Of a stretch of DNA of 64,000 nucleotides, positions 11,976-23,479 are shown piece by piece; positions within the stretch are counted from its first letter, which is position 1, and every line of letters begins with the position of its first letter. Origin of the DNA: Ischnura elegans (Eukaryota; Arthropoda; Insecta; Odonata; Coenagrionidae); NCBI RefSeq assembly GCF_921293095.1, contig NC_060252.1:43772881-43836880 (forward strand), given 5' to 3'. Under the pieces are notes generated by a model. That model saw only the letters and a program-made list of their open reading frames with translations. It searched no databases and was not told where the DNA came from. The translations under genes were made by a program, and so were the position numbers.

Positions 11976-13265
11976 GAATGATTTTTTTTCTCTGTGGATT
12001 TTTCGCGCCATTCTCATATTTCATATACAGGTCAATACTGAAAATGGTCAACTTCTATAAACCCAGAAAATGTCAAAACGAAATCAAGTTTTACAACATT
12101 AATGCGTCAGAAAATCAAGAGAAAATACGATCGCTCGAACTTTGATAATAAATCATCATAATAGAGTGATGTAAACACAGGAGAAGAGAGAAACTTTTAT
12201 ATTAGTCCTACTAGGTGTGGACACTTGGGCTCTGAGAAAAGAGGATGATAAAATGGTGTATTTGTATAAAGGGTGCATGTATAAAGACAGAGGTGGTGAG
12301 AAGGAAGAATGTGAAAAAAGAACCGGAAATGGTGGGTGAATAGAGGATAAGTTGCATGAAATAACAAAAGGATAGAAAAATGGGATATGCTGTGCTCCTA
12401 CTGAGAGCGGAGAATAAGTTAGCGGGTTAACTTCATAACAATTAATATCCACCAATTTTTACGCCGTAGAATAGTTTTTCTCTTGGCAATTAATTTATGT
12501 AATAAGCCAACTTATTGTTTTATATTATTTTTTATATTTTATATTTACTAAACCTCGACCGCTTTCAATACATCAAACACCATATATAAGACGTGAGGTG
12601 GGAATTATTATAAAAATACAGTATATTCAACAACGGACGAGATAGTTAAAAATGTGATATTTTATCGAAAAACATACCCAGCTCCAGATAAATATGAAGC
12701 GCTAACGTTAAAACGAGACGCTAACTGCTCAACAACGAACAGATACCGCTACAATACTACAACAAGCAAATGCGAACCATGATGGAGTTCTAAACTCACC
12801 CAAACCAGCCAATTGACAAGTAAATTCCTTCAGAATTCGTGATTTTGGAGGCACTATGTCCTGCCCACCTCTCCACCGATGTTTCCCCGTGTTTGTCGCC
12901 TATACATTCATCCACTCTCTAAGTACTCTAATAACAGCACTACTACCTTGGTTGAGATATTCAGAGAATAATTATTTAACGTTCTAACAAATATCTAACG
13001 GTTCTTAATTATTCATAGAAAAATTCCAATGATTTAGCTTCCGATATCAAATTCAAATCTTCTTCTTAATTACTCTATACCTATTACATGATTATCAGGA
13101 ATATCGATTCATACACATATATAAATACCGCGTGTACTTCAAAAGTACTGAAGATAAATATAAATAATATTTAAAATTTGTTTGCTGAATTTACAGGTCC
13201 ATAAATTTTCCATCGAAATTATGATAGAATTCTCTTCCAAGCGAGAAAACAAGTCATTAGACTTG
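11976..13265. other. No recognisable gene
   Basis: A stretch at 12205-12300 reads LLGVDTWALRKEDDKMV on the plus strand. It could be a very decayed LINE piece (compare ALYG.ETWTLTK), but this is too weak to call. The rest is AT-rich with nothing recognised. Confidence 0.35.
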
Positions 13266-13490
13266 GCTAGGTTTCGGGTTTTCCGCTGAGTCGATTTATC
13301 TTCATGACAACAGTTTCACCCGCGTTGCAGCGGGAGTCTTCAGGTTTGAAGTGACCTTAAAACTGAATACGCCTGCAGCAACGCCGGCGAAACTGTCGTC
13401 ACGAAGACGATTCGACGCGGTGGAAACCCGCAAACCCAGCTGTGCCTACTGCACCAATCCGCGGAAGCCTCCATAAACAAGATATTTGAC
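13266..13490. mobile_element. Fold-back element, family F (copy 1)
   Basis: Imperfect inverted arms of about 70 bp: GGGTTTTCCGC..GTCGA on the left and TCGACGCGGTGGAAACCC on the right. Each contains ACAGTTTC(A/G)CC(C/G)GCGTTGC. The loop region contains CTTCAGGTTTGAAG. The trailing sequence CTGCACCAATCCGCGGAAGC is shared with the copy at 38731-38960. Confidence 0.65.
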
Positions 13491-14135
13491 TGCTGAGAGT
13501 AACACCTTGATATCATAGGTAGAACATTAGTGTTGCACTAAATCAATGGGTGATGCCAAGGATTATTTTTTTATTCTTGAGGAAAGTTAACAATTTTAAA
13601 ATTTACCATGATATCCCACAAAATCATGCTTGAAGCGACTAGTTTTATTCCAAAAATAATCATTTTGGAGAGAATATTTCTGTATTTCTATCCTTGTCAG
13701 GGAAGCAACAGATACACAATTGGCCTTTGAAAATATAACGGAAGCATTAAAAAATAAATAAATAAAAATCCGGAAACGCTTAAAGCTTTCAAGTACAAAA
13801 AATGCGCAGAAATTATTCCAGTAGACAATTCTACGTAGGAAACATGGTCCGCGAAAGCTACAACCAACTGCTACGGAAACTGTGCCGCAACAAGACGGCG
13901 ACGTTAAAACAGGGCAAAAAATGAAAGCGCCGTACATTTTCACTCCCAAGGATTTCGACTTTCAACTGAGATGGGCACACAAGGTTTTAAAGAAAATAGG
14001 CTGAGGAAACATTGAACAAATGCGCAGAAAATTTCACGGTATTTTGGATTAAAGATGCATTCAGGAGACATCCTAAGCCAACTCGATAATATCCTATATG
14101 TACCCCACTAGATGAGATGTGACACTATTAAATGC
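13491..14135. other. No recognisable gene
   Basis: The 117-codon minus-strand frame (13596-13949) has no motif I know. Its Cys- and Phe-rich composition in AT-rich DNA suggests chance. Confidence 0.4.
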
Positions 14136-14540
14136 ACATCATCATCTTCACCGGTCAGCAATCGTAAGATTGGTTTGACGCAGCTCTCCATCCAATTCTC
14201 CTATCACTCCTACATATTTCTTCTCTTTCGCATCCCTCTTTGCCTGTTCCATACATTTTATTTTGGGCCTTCCTTTTCCGTTCTTAACACCCACTTGTAC
14301 CTTTGCAATTGTCTTCATCAGGCCACCATGTCTCAAGATGTGACCTATCAGATTGTTCCGTCATCTTCATCAGGTTTTCATGAGGTTTCTCATCTCTCCA
14401 ACTCTTCTTAGGACTTTTACTAACTCGGTCAATATATTCGATCCACACCATTCTTGTGTAGCACCACTTTTCGATGGACTCTACCCTAAGCGGTCTTCTC
14501 TTAAACGCACATTAGATCCCAAACGGAAAGTCTCTGACGT
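14136..14540 (-). mobile_element. RTE-like LINE, C-terminal/3' end (copy A)
   Basis: Minus-strand reading: IEKWCYTRMVWIEYIDRVS, then a frameshifted block with HGGLMKTIAKVQVGVKNGKG and RPKIKCMEQAKRD. The 3' terminus is a GATGATGATG microsatellite. It aligns with the copy at 31856-34850 and is 5' truncated. Confidence 0.7.
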
Positions 14541-14776
14541 AATGTGTAGTAATTACAAAAAGTTTAACACAAAGGATACACGAGACCGGATCTAAGTACG
14601 CTTGGCGACGCTGTACTTCGATAATTACCATTGAATTTCCCATAAAGTTGCTGAAATGCATGCCAAATTAGTAAAAGTTCATCAAAATACACAGTACATA
14701 GAATTAAAGAATGATTCATAGCATTACGAATACACGTAGTTAGGATAAGATTGGTGAAACGTAACTGGTTAAAGAC

Positions 14777-15160
14777 GTGGAGGAGTGCAATCCAGCATCA
14801 GCATTTAACTTAGTCTATGATTTAACTCTTGCTGAGCATTGCCTAGGCCTTGACAATAGAATGAATTTCAAAAATAAAAAGGCTATTCCGCGCGGACAAT
14901 CATTGGGATCGCATTGTAAAAGAAGCGATACAAATTATCCTAGAAGAAAAGAACATCAGAAGAGACAAAGGCTTCAAGCTAAGCAATACGTGGAAGAGCA
15001 GAGTCAACCACTACATACGAAAACAACACCTATCGAGAAAGAAGCTATCAGGGTCTAATTGAACGGCACTGGAGGGTATAAATACCGTCAAGAACTTGGC
15101 TAAAACATATTCTACCCCTGAAGACGATGGCTGACTCAGCTTTTGAAAGATTGGGACCAG
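14777..15160 (+). mobile_element. Penelope-like element, GIY-YIG/3' region, frameshifted
   Basis: Two frames join to read LAEHCLGLDNRMNF, then WDRIVKEAIQI, then NIRRDKGFKLSNTWK. This matches the end of the endonuclease region of Penelope-like retroelements (A.AEH..., REAIEI, R.DG..LS..W). At 15117, about 60 bases past the coding end, CCTGAAGACGATGGCT precedes a stem-loop and GAAAG, as often seen next to such elements. At least one frameshift disables it. Confidence 0.65.
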
Positions 15161-15557
15161 TTACCCAAAACAACAATCGGAGGGAAATCCAGATTTAAGT
15201 TTTGACCCTTCAGCATTCTTATCTAAGTAAAAAATGCCAAGGCATAACGGTTAAACGTCTTACCTATCCACATGATCAAACTCCTAAAAAAAAAAAAAAA
15301 TTGAAGCGGCTGAAGGTTAAAAATATCGAATAAAACCCTTGAGACGAGGATGGGTCAAATCATTGGAACACGTCGCGGGCCACTAATGGTACGGAACTTC
15401 GGAAGCACTTCCCAGAAAACTTGAAGCGTAGCAAGCGCCAAATTGGATGGCGAAATATTACATGACACTGACAGGGTTCACAAATCCTGATTTGAAAGCT
15501 TCCACTTTTTAAATAAATTCACCGCAGGAGAAGAATCCTGTCCCTCATTGAATGTTC
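15161..15557. other. No recognisable gene
   Basis: Unassigned sequence including a run of 15 A residues near 15286-15300. Confidence 0.4.
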
Positions 15558-15565
15558 GTCTATGG

Positions 15566-16038
15566 CAGGGCCGGGTTCACCCAAAGTTACGCTATAGGCA
15601 CCTCTCCATAGAGCGCCCCTCCTCACTTGAGTCCCCTCTCCCCTATTTTTATGATAAGACATAGCCAGTCGCATGAGGTAAGGTTCGGAAAAAAAGGAAT
15701 AAACATATATATGGCTAGCAACATAAGTTTATGCTTGAATTTTTACGCAGGGAAAACAAAGACAACTCAATATAAAAAACAGCTTGGAGAAAAACAGCAA
15801 AACTACATGAAACAGTTTAACTTTCATTCCACTAGAGAACTTCATTTAAACAATATTTAAAGAGAGGCAAAGAGGGCACCTGCAGGCAGACGGAACCCAC
15901 ATAATAAGCCTTCTGACGGCGGTGCCCTTAGAGGTGCCTCTAATACAGATCATTGCCGATTGCCTAACCGAAGGCGCCTCTTGGACTGCGACGCCCCTAG
16001 GTACGTGCCTATTTTGCCTTACGGTAAATCCGGCCCTG
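15566..16038. mobile_element. Non-autonomous hAT element with perfect 8-bp TSD
   Basis: The termini are CAGGGCCGGGTTCAC and, inverted, CAGGGCCGGATTTACCG. GTCTATGG occurs exactly on each flank (15558-15565 and 16039-16046). The interior has no transposase; the 77-codon frame inside is not recognised. Confidence 0.9.
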
Positions 16039-16046
16039 GTCTATGG

Positions 16047-19000
16047 ACAAGTCTAACTATAAAGAGAAGGCCGTATAACATCAATAACTCCACTAATACC
16101 TCTCGATGCAATGTCAACAGTGTCAAACATCAAGAATAGCCCAACATATTGAATGCAATATATACCACTGGTAAGGATTAAGTTCCTGAGATAATCTACA
16201 GGTGTGTGTTCTATTCTGTACGATACGGCGCGAAATTCTCAGAAAATTCGCAGGATTGACGTCAAAACTACGTCATTTTCCAGGATCGGAATAATTCGAT
16301 GCCGTCTTCATAAACGACTATGACGTAGGTATTATTAGTCTACTCATAACATAGGAAACCGACTTCCAGATTAGCCCAATGGAAAAAAGTAACCATAGCC
16401 TACCAATTGCCAAAATAGATCGATTGAATCTTTTACATACCAACAACATAGTTTTTTTTTATCTCTACGATGATTTTCAATGGTCAAACGTCGTCAAATT
16501 CCTTAGGTGTGGGTGCGCAAGTAATCGTAGAATGTCCATGACTAATAATCACAAATACGTGCTGACAATTTTTGATCGTGGTAAGACTAATAACAACTGT
16601 CCGATATATATGGCAAAAAATTAATCAAAATTGCAAAAAATATTTTTACAATTTATTTTATGGATGGAGGAAGGCACTACAACTGTTTGATTAATGGCAC
16701 AGATGAAAAGAAAACCAAAATTACACGTAAGATTTTATTTTAAATACAGTAATGATGCCACGCACCAACGAAAGCGCTTTCGTATTTTAATATCATACCT
16801 CGTTTATGTATAATATCAGAGCGATCTTTGCCCCTTCGCCGTGACATAAAAATTCCACCAAATGAAAATACCAAGAATCAGCTACACGTTCTTGGATGAT
16901 GATACACACCTTCGTTTCAATCCATAGTATTTTTACCAATATTACCAGGTGAAACACCAGATTTTCAAGGTAAGTTATCTGCCGAATGAAACAATGGTCT
17001 CGTTCAATTATTATGCATTGCTGTTGATTATGGTACCTTTATAAAGACACCCAGATGTTCGTTTTTCGATCCGTCTACTCCATCTTGAGACAAATAAGGC
17101 GTAAATAGAATGCCTTAAACTTTTTATAGAAAAGTTGATGACGTCACAAACTCACGAAAAGCGCATCACTACTTCTCAGCTAATTCTTGCCCTTTTGCAT
17201 GGGCCTCGCGGTTCGATGTTGTTTACCATCTTGTAAGCGATTCCTCTCCTCAGTGAAAAGTCCTCCTTCACCGAGAAAATGCACCAGATATCTAATGACG
17301 TCACCAACCCATGTAAATTGGGCAGTAACTTTCGCGTGTAATTAATTTAAATTTAGGAGAGAAAAGATGAATGGGGAACATTTGCTTCCGTCGGAACTTA
17401 TCTTCCACATCCATTCACAGAATAATCTTAAAGAAATACGATTTCAAGCCAGAGTAAGCGACTTCATTGTCGTAATTTGATAATTTATCACGGAGATTCC
17501 TCTAAGTCAGTATCAAAAATATCTGCATCCTAATACAATCCGATACACTAAAAAGTAATCTAAATGTCAACTTAGAACTCCAGATTACTGTATGCTATGA
17601 ACAAAGTTGAGTGATCAATAGTGTCTATTAATTATTCATGTTTCGATTTCATCATATGACTTACTTAGCAATCGCATATGGTCTGAATGCATTCTGAAAC
17701 ATAATATATCTCCTTTTTATTGCAGACATTTATTAAGAGATAATTCATCCTGCCACTATTTCGGCCGTATTGATTAAATTTGCCAGTTTGATTTCGGTCG
17801 ATAGACTTAAACATCCAGGAAATGAGTGGAGGATAACACCAGAGTAAAAGTTTCACAATACGCAAAATGATCGCGGATATCCTTTTTGTGATACGCGCTT
17901 CCATGAGACAACTCACGAAGGATATGGTGACAGTACTAAGAGGGCAGCTTATTTATTCTGTCGGATTTTGCATTTCAACATCTCACCATATTCTGTGGGG
18001 AGTAGAATCGATAAGCTAAAAATATCAGGACAATTGGTACAAATTTAGAGGTCGTTTAAGAGCACTAAGTTCAGAAACAATTATTTTTTTCGTACCGATA
18101 ACTGAGATAATATTTTAGGGGTAAAACAAAAGCTCTTTAGACCCGTTTACCTACTCCGAACCTACTTTTCGATATTTACGTAGATTTGCAGAATTTGCAA
18201 AATATTCGGTAGTTGACCTGAAGGCGAACTATATCGTTTCAACTTCATTCATAACAAAGAAATTAAATTAATATCGGTCGGTCCATTTTACTACATCGAT
18301 GCTGGTCCGTTACGAGAGATTATCCCTCAATATTCATCTGGGCTAGAGGCAAAAAAGGCTTTAATGATTTCATCTGATGGGTAATGAAAATATTTTTGTG
18401 GTGGCAGTGAACAAATGACTATTCAGGAAGTTTTAACATGAAAGCGGGCTTCGGTCACTCATAAAAATGGATTAAAATGCATATCCACCGTGGTTCAATC
18501 ATGCATTGGACCGCTCAGATCATATTTGTTTACTTAAACAGGTAAAAGCACTCGCTTTTTCCTAAGCTCTTCGCAGTTGTAATAGGTTCCGGAGAAAAAA
18601 GAGGGAATGAAACAGAATAATTGAAAATACCCCTTGACCGTAATTTGATATCAACCAATCAGTCTATTCTCAGCATACAAATTAATTAAATCTGGAATAC
18701 GCATAGGGAAATAAAACGCTATATTTATAATCTCGGATGGTATAAAGTATAAAAAACAATAGCGGAAATTTTAACGTAATCAACGACAAAAAGTAAAACC
18801 GAAAATAAGGGAATCACGAGTAAAGGAGGGAATATTTTATTTTATGCGCTACAATTAATCCATCCAGGAATATACAATTCCAAGAATGATTTCGAAGCCA
18901 AAAATATTATTCCAGTAATTCTGGAGGATGATATTCAATATCAATGACAATGTTCATTAAGATACTTCATCCTTAATGAATACAGTATTTCCTATCGGAG

Positions 19001-19934
19001 TTAGCGCTGAATGTAGCTTGATAAAAACTGCAACGTAGCAATAAATTTGCTTTGAGGAAGGTTGGGGTACACGGTACGCGGGTACCTGTTCTGATGCTTT
19101 GTTGTCAATTCGCGCGTATCAGAAAGCCATGTTGAGCATTCTACTTCCCAGCAACAACATGTAGCACAAATATGAGGCGTGATATTGACTCCTAGCCTAT
19201 TTACGGTTCTCACCGCATGGAAACATTAAGGGCTGTTTTAAAAAATGAAATGTATTACGCCTGATCGCATAAGAAAAAGCCGATAGCTACACTTGATAAT
19301 GTTAACTCTTCACTCTGTAACCAAAATAACTGAAGAAAAAGCTAGAACTAAAAAATAAATAATTCGTATGTTTGACAGAGATATACTCAGTACAATGCAA
19401 GTAACGTCCAAAATATGTCATTCGGGCAAATGATCTTCGGATACCTTCAGTACTTCCACAGGTTACTCATAACGAACTATACATGACTGGTGGACGCTCC
19501 CAACCAATATCTCTATAAAAATTGTGATGAGGATTACAGTATGGATGTCAGATAGTAGTTGTTACTCCTTGTCTTCTTATATTTGGGGCAAAATTTTCCA
19601 TTTCAGGATGAATACAGCATATGTTTAGCAGATAGAGTATTTTTTAGTATCCTGTTATATTGCCTATTGGCCGAGATTAGGTTAGCAATGAATACATTTT
19701 TTCCCGCGGTTTAACATCAGGCTCATAATTTTAACACCCGCAGCATAGCTACTTATTGAGAAGAAAAAAGATGAAATACAAATGATTTTCCACTCTCAAT
19801 TTCAGTTTATACCATGTGCCACTTATACCTCCACGAAATAATATTTTTATTATTATTTACATAGTAAGAACTTTTATGGTCTATACATGACATTAATTTT
19901 TTGGGTTGCCAGCGTCTTGATGTTACATTAGAGC
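16047..19934. other. 3.9-kb stretch without recognisable gene or repeat
   Basis: It lies 2.3-6.2 kb upstream of tsl. Frames reach at most 83 codons with no known motif. Three perfect TGACGTCA palindromes (16257-16264, 17139-17146, 17296-17303) lie within about 1 kb. Nothing else stands out. Confidence 0.45.
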
Positions 19935-20135
19935 ATTCCATTTCCAGATACCTTTCACGGACTTACTAGTAAGACCACGTAGTAAATAAAACGTCGGCTT
20001 TTAACACAATACATTTCGCAACATTTTTTAATATTACTGCAACTTATCCCGGATTTCCTATCCCTTCCCAACAATATCTGACTGCACGCCCGGACTGCAC
20101 TCGCAAATAATCGCCGGGCTGCATGAAAAGTAATA
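19935..20135. repeat. Diverged direct repeat, unit 1
   Basis: ATTAGAGCATTCCATTTCCAG starts a block of about 200 bp ending CGGGCTGCATGAAAAGT. It is paralogous to 20450-20670: shared order of CATTTCC, AACACAAT(A/G)CATT, CTGACTGCAC and GGGCTGCATGAAAAG. The two start about 515 bp apart and match only moderately, so the duplication is old. Confidence 0.6.
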
Positions 20136-20449
20136 TTAATGCAGCAAGATCCATTTGTTCCAAACAATTGCATTAAAATATTAGCAATAGTGAATAATAG
20201 CATAGAGAACTAATGAAGCACATTGATTACATCATCTAGAACATTAATTTTGAGCTAACTGCCCTATTTATACTTCAGTTCCCCGTGTAATTCGAATCGC
20301 TCTGCCAGTCATAATCGCGAGTGGTGACTTTTGTAATTCCATTTAAATGCACGGAGGGCGGCAGAGCATCTTGAAGCCAACAAGAGCATCCTCTTTGTAA
20401 TATTCGTGGAGGCCGCAAATAAAAATGCGATGCAGAAATTAGAGCAGAC

Positions 20450-20670
20450 CTTTCCATTTCCGGAGACCTCTTAAGGACACATTAGTAAGAATAGTAAATG
20501 ACGACTCCATTCTAACACAATGCATTCTTACAACCTACTCTAACATAACCGAAACTTCCCCCGAATTTTCTACCCATTCCATACAATTTCTGACTGCACA
20601 CCCGGATTGCAATCGCAAATTGTACGCAACCGCAACGCGGCCGGGCTGCATGAAAAGTGGCTAGGTGGAT
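20450..20670. repeat. Diverged direct repeat, unit 2
   Basis: Partner of 19935-20135. It ends GGCCGGGCTGCATGAAAAG just before the GC-rich island upstream of tsl. It could be two copies of a dispersed repeat or a local segmental duplication. Confidence 0.6.
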
Positions 20671-20699
20671 AGGTATGCGCTCGGAAACCATAGAAGAAA

Positions 20700-22262
20700 T
20701 CCGAGAGAGGTGCAAGAACCCTTTCACAACAGAGTGAACCGCGGTGGATAGGGAGAGTGAAGGGGGGGGGGGGGCACAGCGCGAAGAAGTGACCCCACGC
20801 CCCCCTCCCTGCACCCCCCTCCGACACCCCTCCCGCACGTGACGCAACCCTCCAATCAGCTGGCTTCTTAATCCACCCCTCCGGAGGGGCACCTTCCCCT
20901 ACACGCCCCCACCAAAACTCTCCCGCTGGTGCGATGCCGCCGTCCGGCGGCCTGCCCTCCTCAGTTCACCAAGTTCTTCCCGGGGTTGGCCTACGACGAG
21001 CGGCGCGGGCTTTCGCAGCCCGTATAAAACGAGGACGATCGCTTTAGGTTTCGCGTGTGAGAGAGCGAAAACAAAAAAGTATTTTGGCTACCGAGAAGTG
21101 TCAACTCCGGAAAGAAGACCCCTCTCCTCCCCCTCCAGGAAAGAAGCGTGCAAACGCTTTTGCGACTATTTTGTTTTTCGAGACAGTTTTTCGGCCCTGA
21201 GGGGGAAAGTAATGCCCTGCGCTGGTACGAAGGACTCGGGGCCCTCGATGGGAATCCCGCGCGGAGGTCATGGCGCCAGCGCCCCGGAGGAAACGCCACC
21301 GGTGATACGGTTGCAGGCGGGGAGCGTGTGGTGAAATTTCCTACAGTTTAGTGACACACAACTCGCGCCCGCAGATCGAAGGACCTCGGCTTAAAAAGGA
21401 CACGTCGGAGGACATGAGTAAGAACTGGAGGTAAAAGAGAAAGAGAAAAGATCAGTTCATATCCATTCCTGCGACCCAAGTGTGTTGTGGCGGGCAAGCC
21501 GTCTTTCATTTCCGAAAATCAGTGCGGACGAAGTTTCTCCCGAACGTAACGTTGCTGTAGTGTACTAGTTACAGGATACACGAGTATATATTTATGTGAA
21601 ACAAATTATTGGAAGAAGGGGAAAAGTTTCCAGTGGAGTTTGCAGTGACGCGAGTATTCGGTGACCGATCTGATTATTGTTGTTGCTTCTGAACCCCCTC
21701 TAACATCCGCCCCCTACCAGCGGAAAAAAAGCATTCCCTTCCTCCAAAGCACTCTTCTCCGAAATAAAAAGAGGAATAGATTCGTGGAAGCAGTTGGAGT
21801 GTACACGAGTTGGACAGCGTAGGTGGTGTTGTTGTTTTTGTTATTGTTTGCACTCATCGTTTGAAAAAGCGTTTCCCCACCGTCATCCTGTGAGATTTTG
21901 ATAAAAGGCCCCGATCTCCCTCATCCTCCACCACTTCTGCTCCGGTGGTACAACAAGTGACTCCGCTCCAACGCACACAAGACCCCAATCGTGTCCCCGT
22001 TTACCCGATCCCACACACTTCGGATTACGGGTCAAATCATCGAGGACTATCCTTCGTTGTGAGTGAGCTCTGTGCCTGCTTAGTTCGGTGCTTCTACTTT
22101 ACTTTCCCGGCGAGACACCCCACAACCTTAGGGCATACAGACCTTCTGCGCCCCTTAGACATTCGATGGCCTTAGCGCCTGTGATTGATTTGAAGAAGAT
22201 AGTGTAAATCAATCAGTGATACACTAAAGAGTGGCGGCGACACCGGCCGCTTTCCTCGTGTT
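20700..22262 (+). promoter_or_regulatory. GC-rich 5' flank / 5' UTR region of tsl
   Basis: G+C and CpG rise sharply here compared with the surrounding AT-rich DNA. The region includes homopolymer G and C runs near 20762-20830. It holds the TATA-like box at 21023 and would be the transcribed leader if that box is used. The small frames in it (such as 21098-21334) have no recognised product. Confidence 0.45.
21023..21029 (+). promoter_or_regulatory. Candidate TATA box for tsl
   Basis: TATAAAA in a GC-rich context (GCCCGTATAAAACGAGGACG). The expected start site is about 30 bp downstream, near 21050-21060. This gives an unspliced leader of about 1.2 kb, which is long; a spliced leader or another start site is possible. 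Confidence 0.35.
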
Positions 22263-23372
22263 ATGATGCAGTTTGGTGAAGCGAGCTCGGCGCCTTCGGT
22301 GCTTATCCTCTTCGCCGCCTTGCTGACCGCGGCGCTGCTGCCCGGATCCCACCCTCAACCCCCGACGACCCAGCTGCACGCCGGCGGGGCTATCAACATC
22401 TTCTCCCGCTATGGCTACCTCAGCATCAGCATCCGCGTGGTCGCGAGGAACGACTCCGACCCATGGCTCTTCCGGGAGCCCATGGTGGACGTCTTCCGCG
22501 ACACTCCCCCAGTCACCCCGCCTCCTGCTCCGGCCAAGAAGACACTCCAGAAAGAGCGCTCCCTCGTCTTCGACGGCGACTTCCACATGGAGTTCTGCGA
22601 CGACGTTCGACAGCTCATGCAGGCATACTTCAGGGACTTCACCATTGAGAGGCTGCAGGAGCCGTGGCGGGCTTACGCCGGTAGCTGGGGTCGCACGACC
22701 GTCGCCCGGCATCTGGGAGTCAACTCCACCTTTATAGGGGGGCAACACTGTTACGTCCTGGTGAGGGTGGCGCGGAGGAGAAGCAGCGGGTCCCTCTCCA
22801 TCCCAGGCCTCGGATACACCACCCCCGAGACTAGGGATGGGCCCGCATTGACGGAATCGGTGGCCCGGGAGATCGAAACCGTGGTGCCCGGCAACCCTGC
22901 CACCGTCGATCGCTTCGTGAGGAGCTTCGGCTCGCACTACGTGTCCTCCTACGTGACGGGCAACTCCCTCTACCAGGTGTTCGTCTACACTCCGTCCATC
23001 TACAGCAAGATCAAGGAGAGGTTGAGGACGAGGGGCGTGGCCGAGTTGTCCAGGTCGGAGCTAGCCAGCTTCTTCTCGCCGTGGTACGCAGAGCACACGG
23101 GCAAGATCCAGGTGGCCAGCGGGAACGCGACGGTAGCGGCCTGGGCCGAGGATAAGCTCAAGATCTCCTTCTACTTCTTCTCCTTCGCCAGTCTCCTGAG
23201 GCTTCACGGCGACGCCCGGCTACTGAGGCGTCTCGACGCCCTCCTCGGAGACGAGGCGGTCTTGCAACTGCAGCTCAAATCCCTGGCGCCCGCGTTCCAC
23301 GATCCCGCGACGCGAAAGTGGTACGAGGAGGTTTTGGACAACCGGTTGCGGCTGTGGGAGACGAACATGTGA
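22263..23372 (+). CDS. tsl: Torso-like protein (MACPF domain), intronless coding sequence
   Basis: A complete 369-residue frame. Residues about 11-30 form a signal peptide (LILFAALLTAALLPG). The conserved start of the mature protein is GGAINIFSRYGYLSIS (41-56), then NDSDPWLFREPMVDVF (63-78). The MACPF signature FGSHYVSSYVTGNS is at 222-235, and the family's typical ending WYEEVLDNRLRLWE is at 353-366. Potential N-glycosylation sites are at N63, N154 and N288. In Drosophila, Tsl is secreted by specialised follicle cells at the egg poles and is needed for local activation of the Torso receptor kinase (terminal patterning); roles in growth and immunity are also reported. Length is close to the usual 350 or so residues. 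The start is the first of two adjacent ATGs, with G at -3, directly ahead of the signal peptide. The whole coding sequence is one exon and is much richer in G+C than the flanks. The antisense 237-codon frame is a composition shadow. Confidence 0.93.
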   Translation: MMQFGEASSAPSVLILFAALLTAALLPGSHPQPPTTQLHAGGAINIFSRYGYLSISIRVVARNDSDPWLFREPMVDVFRDTPPVTPPPAPAKKTLQKERSLVFDGDFHMEFCDDVRQLMQAYFRDFTIERLQEPWRAYAGSWGRTTVARHLGVNSTFIGGQHCYVLVRVARRRSSGSLSIPGLGYTTPETRDGPALTESVAREIETVVPGNPATVDRFVRSFGSHYVSSYVTGNSLYQVFVYTPSIYSKIKERLRTRGVAELSRSELASFFSPWYAEHTGKIQVASGNATVAAWAEDKLKISFYFFSFASLLRLHGDARLLRRLDALLGDEAVLQLQLKSLAPAFHDPATRKWYEEVLDNRLRLWETNM

Positions 23373-23472
23373 TCTCCTTCCTCCCCCCAAATCCCGGCGA
23401 GCGACAGTAAGACGGCGTGAAGCAAGTACCTTAGCCAGCGTGAGAGTGAGTCCATGGAATATTTTAAAAAAT

Positions 23473-23478
23473 AATAAA
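23473..23478 (+). terminator. Candidate poly(A) signal of tsl
   Basis: AATAAA about 100 bases after the tsl stop codon, in an A-rich stretch. It is the first canonical signal after the stop. Confidence 0.4.
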
Positions 23479-23479
23479 A

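Noticed and set aside
20512-20892. 126-codon minus-strand frame with poly-Pro stretch
   Set aside because: It arises from homopolymer G/C runs in the GC-rich tsl 5' flank; no conserved motif.
22224-22937. 237-codon minus-strand open frame
   Set aside because: Antisense to the clearly conserved tsl coding sequence; GC-rich DNA yields long antisense frames.
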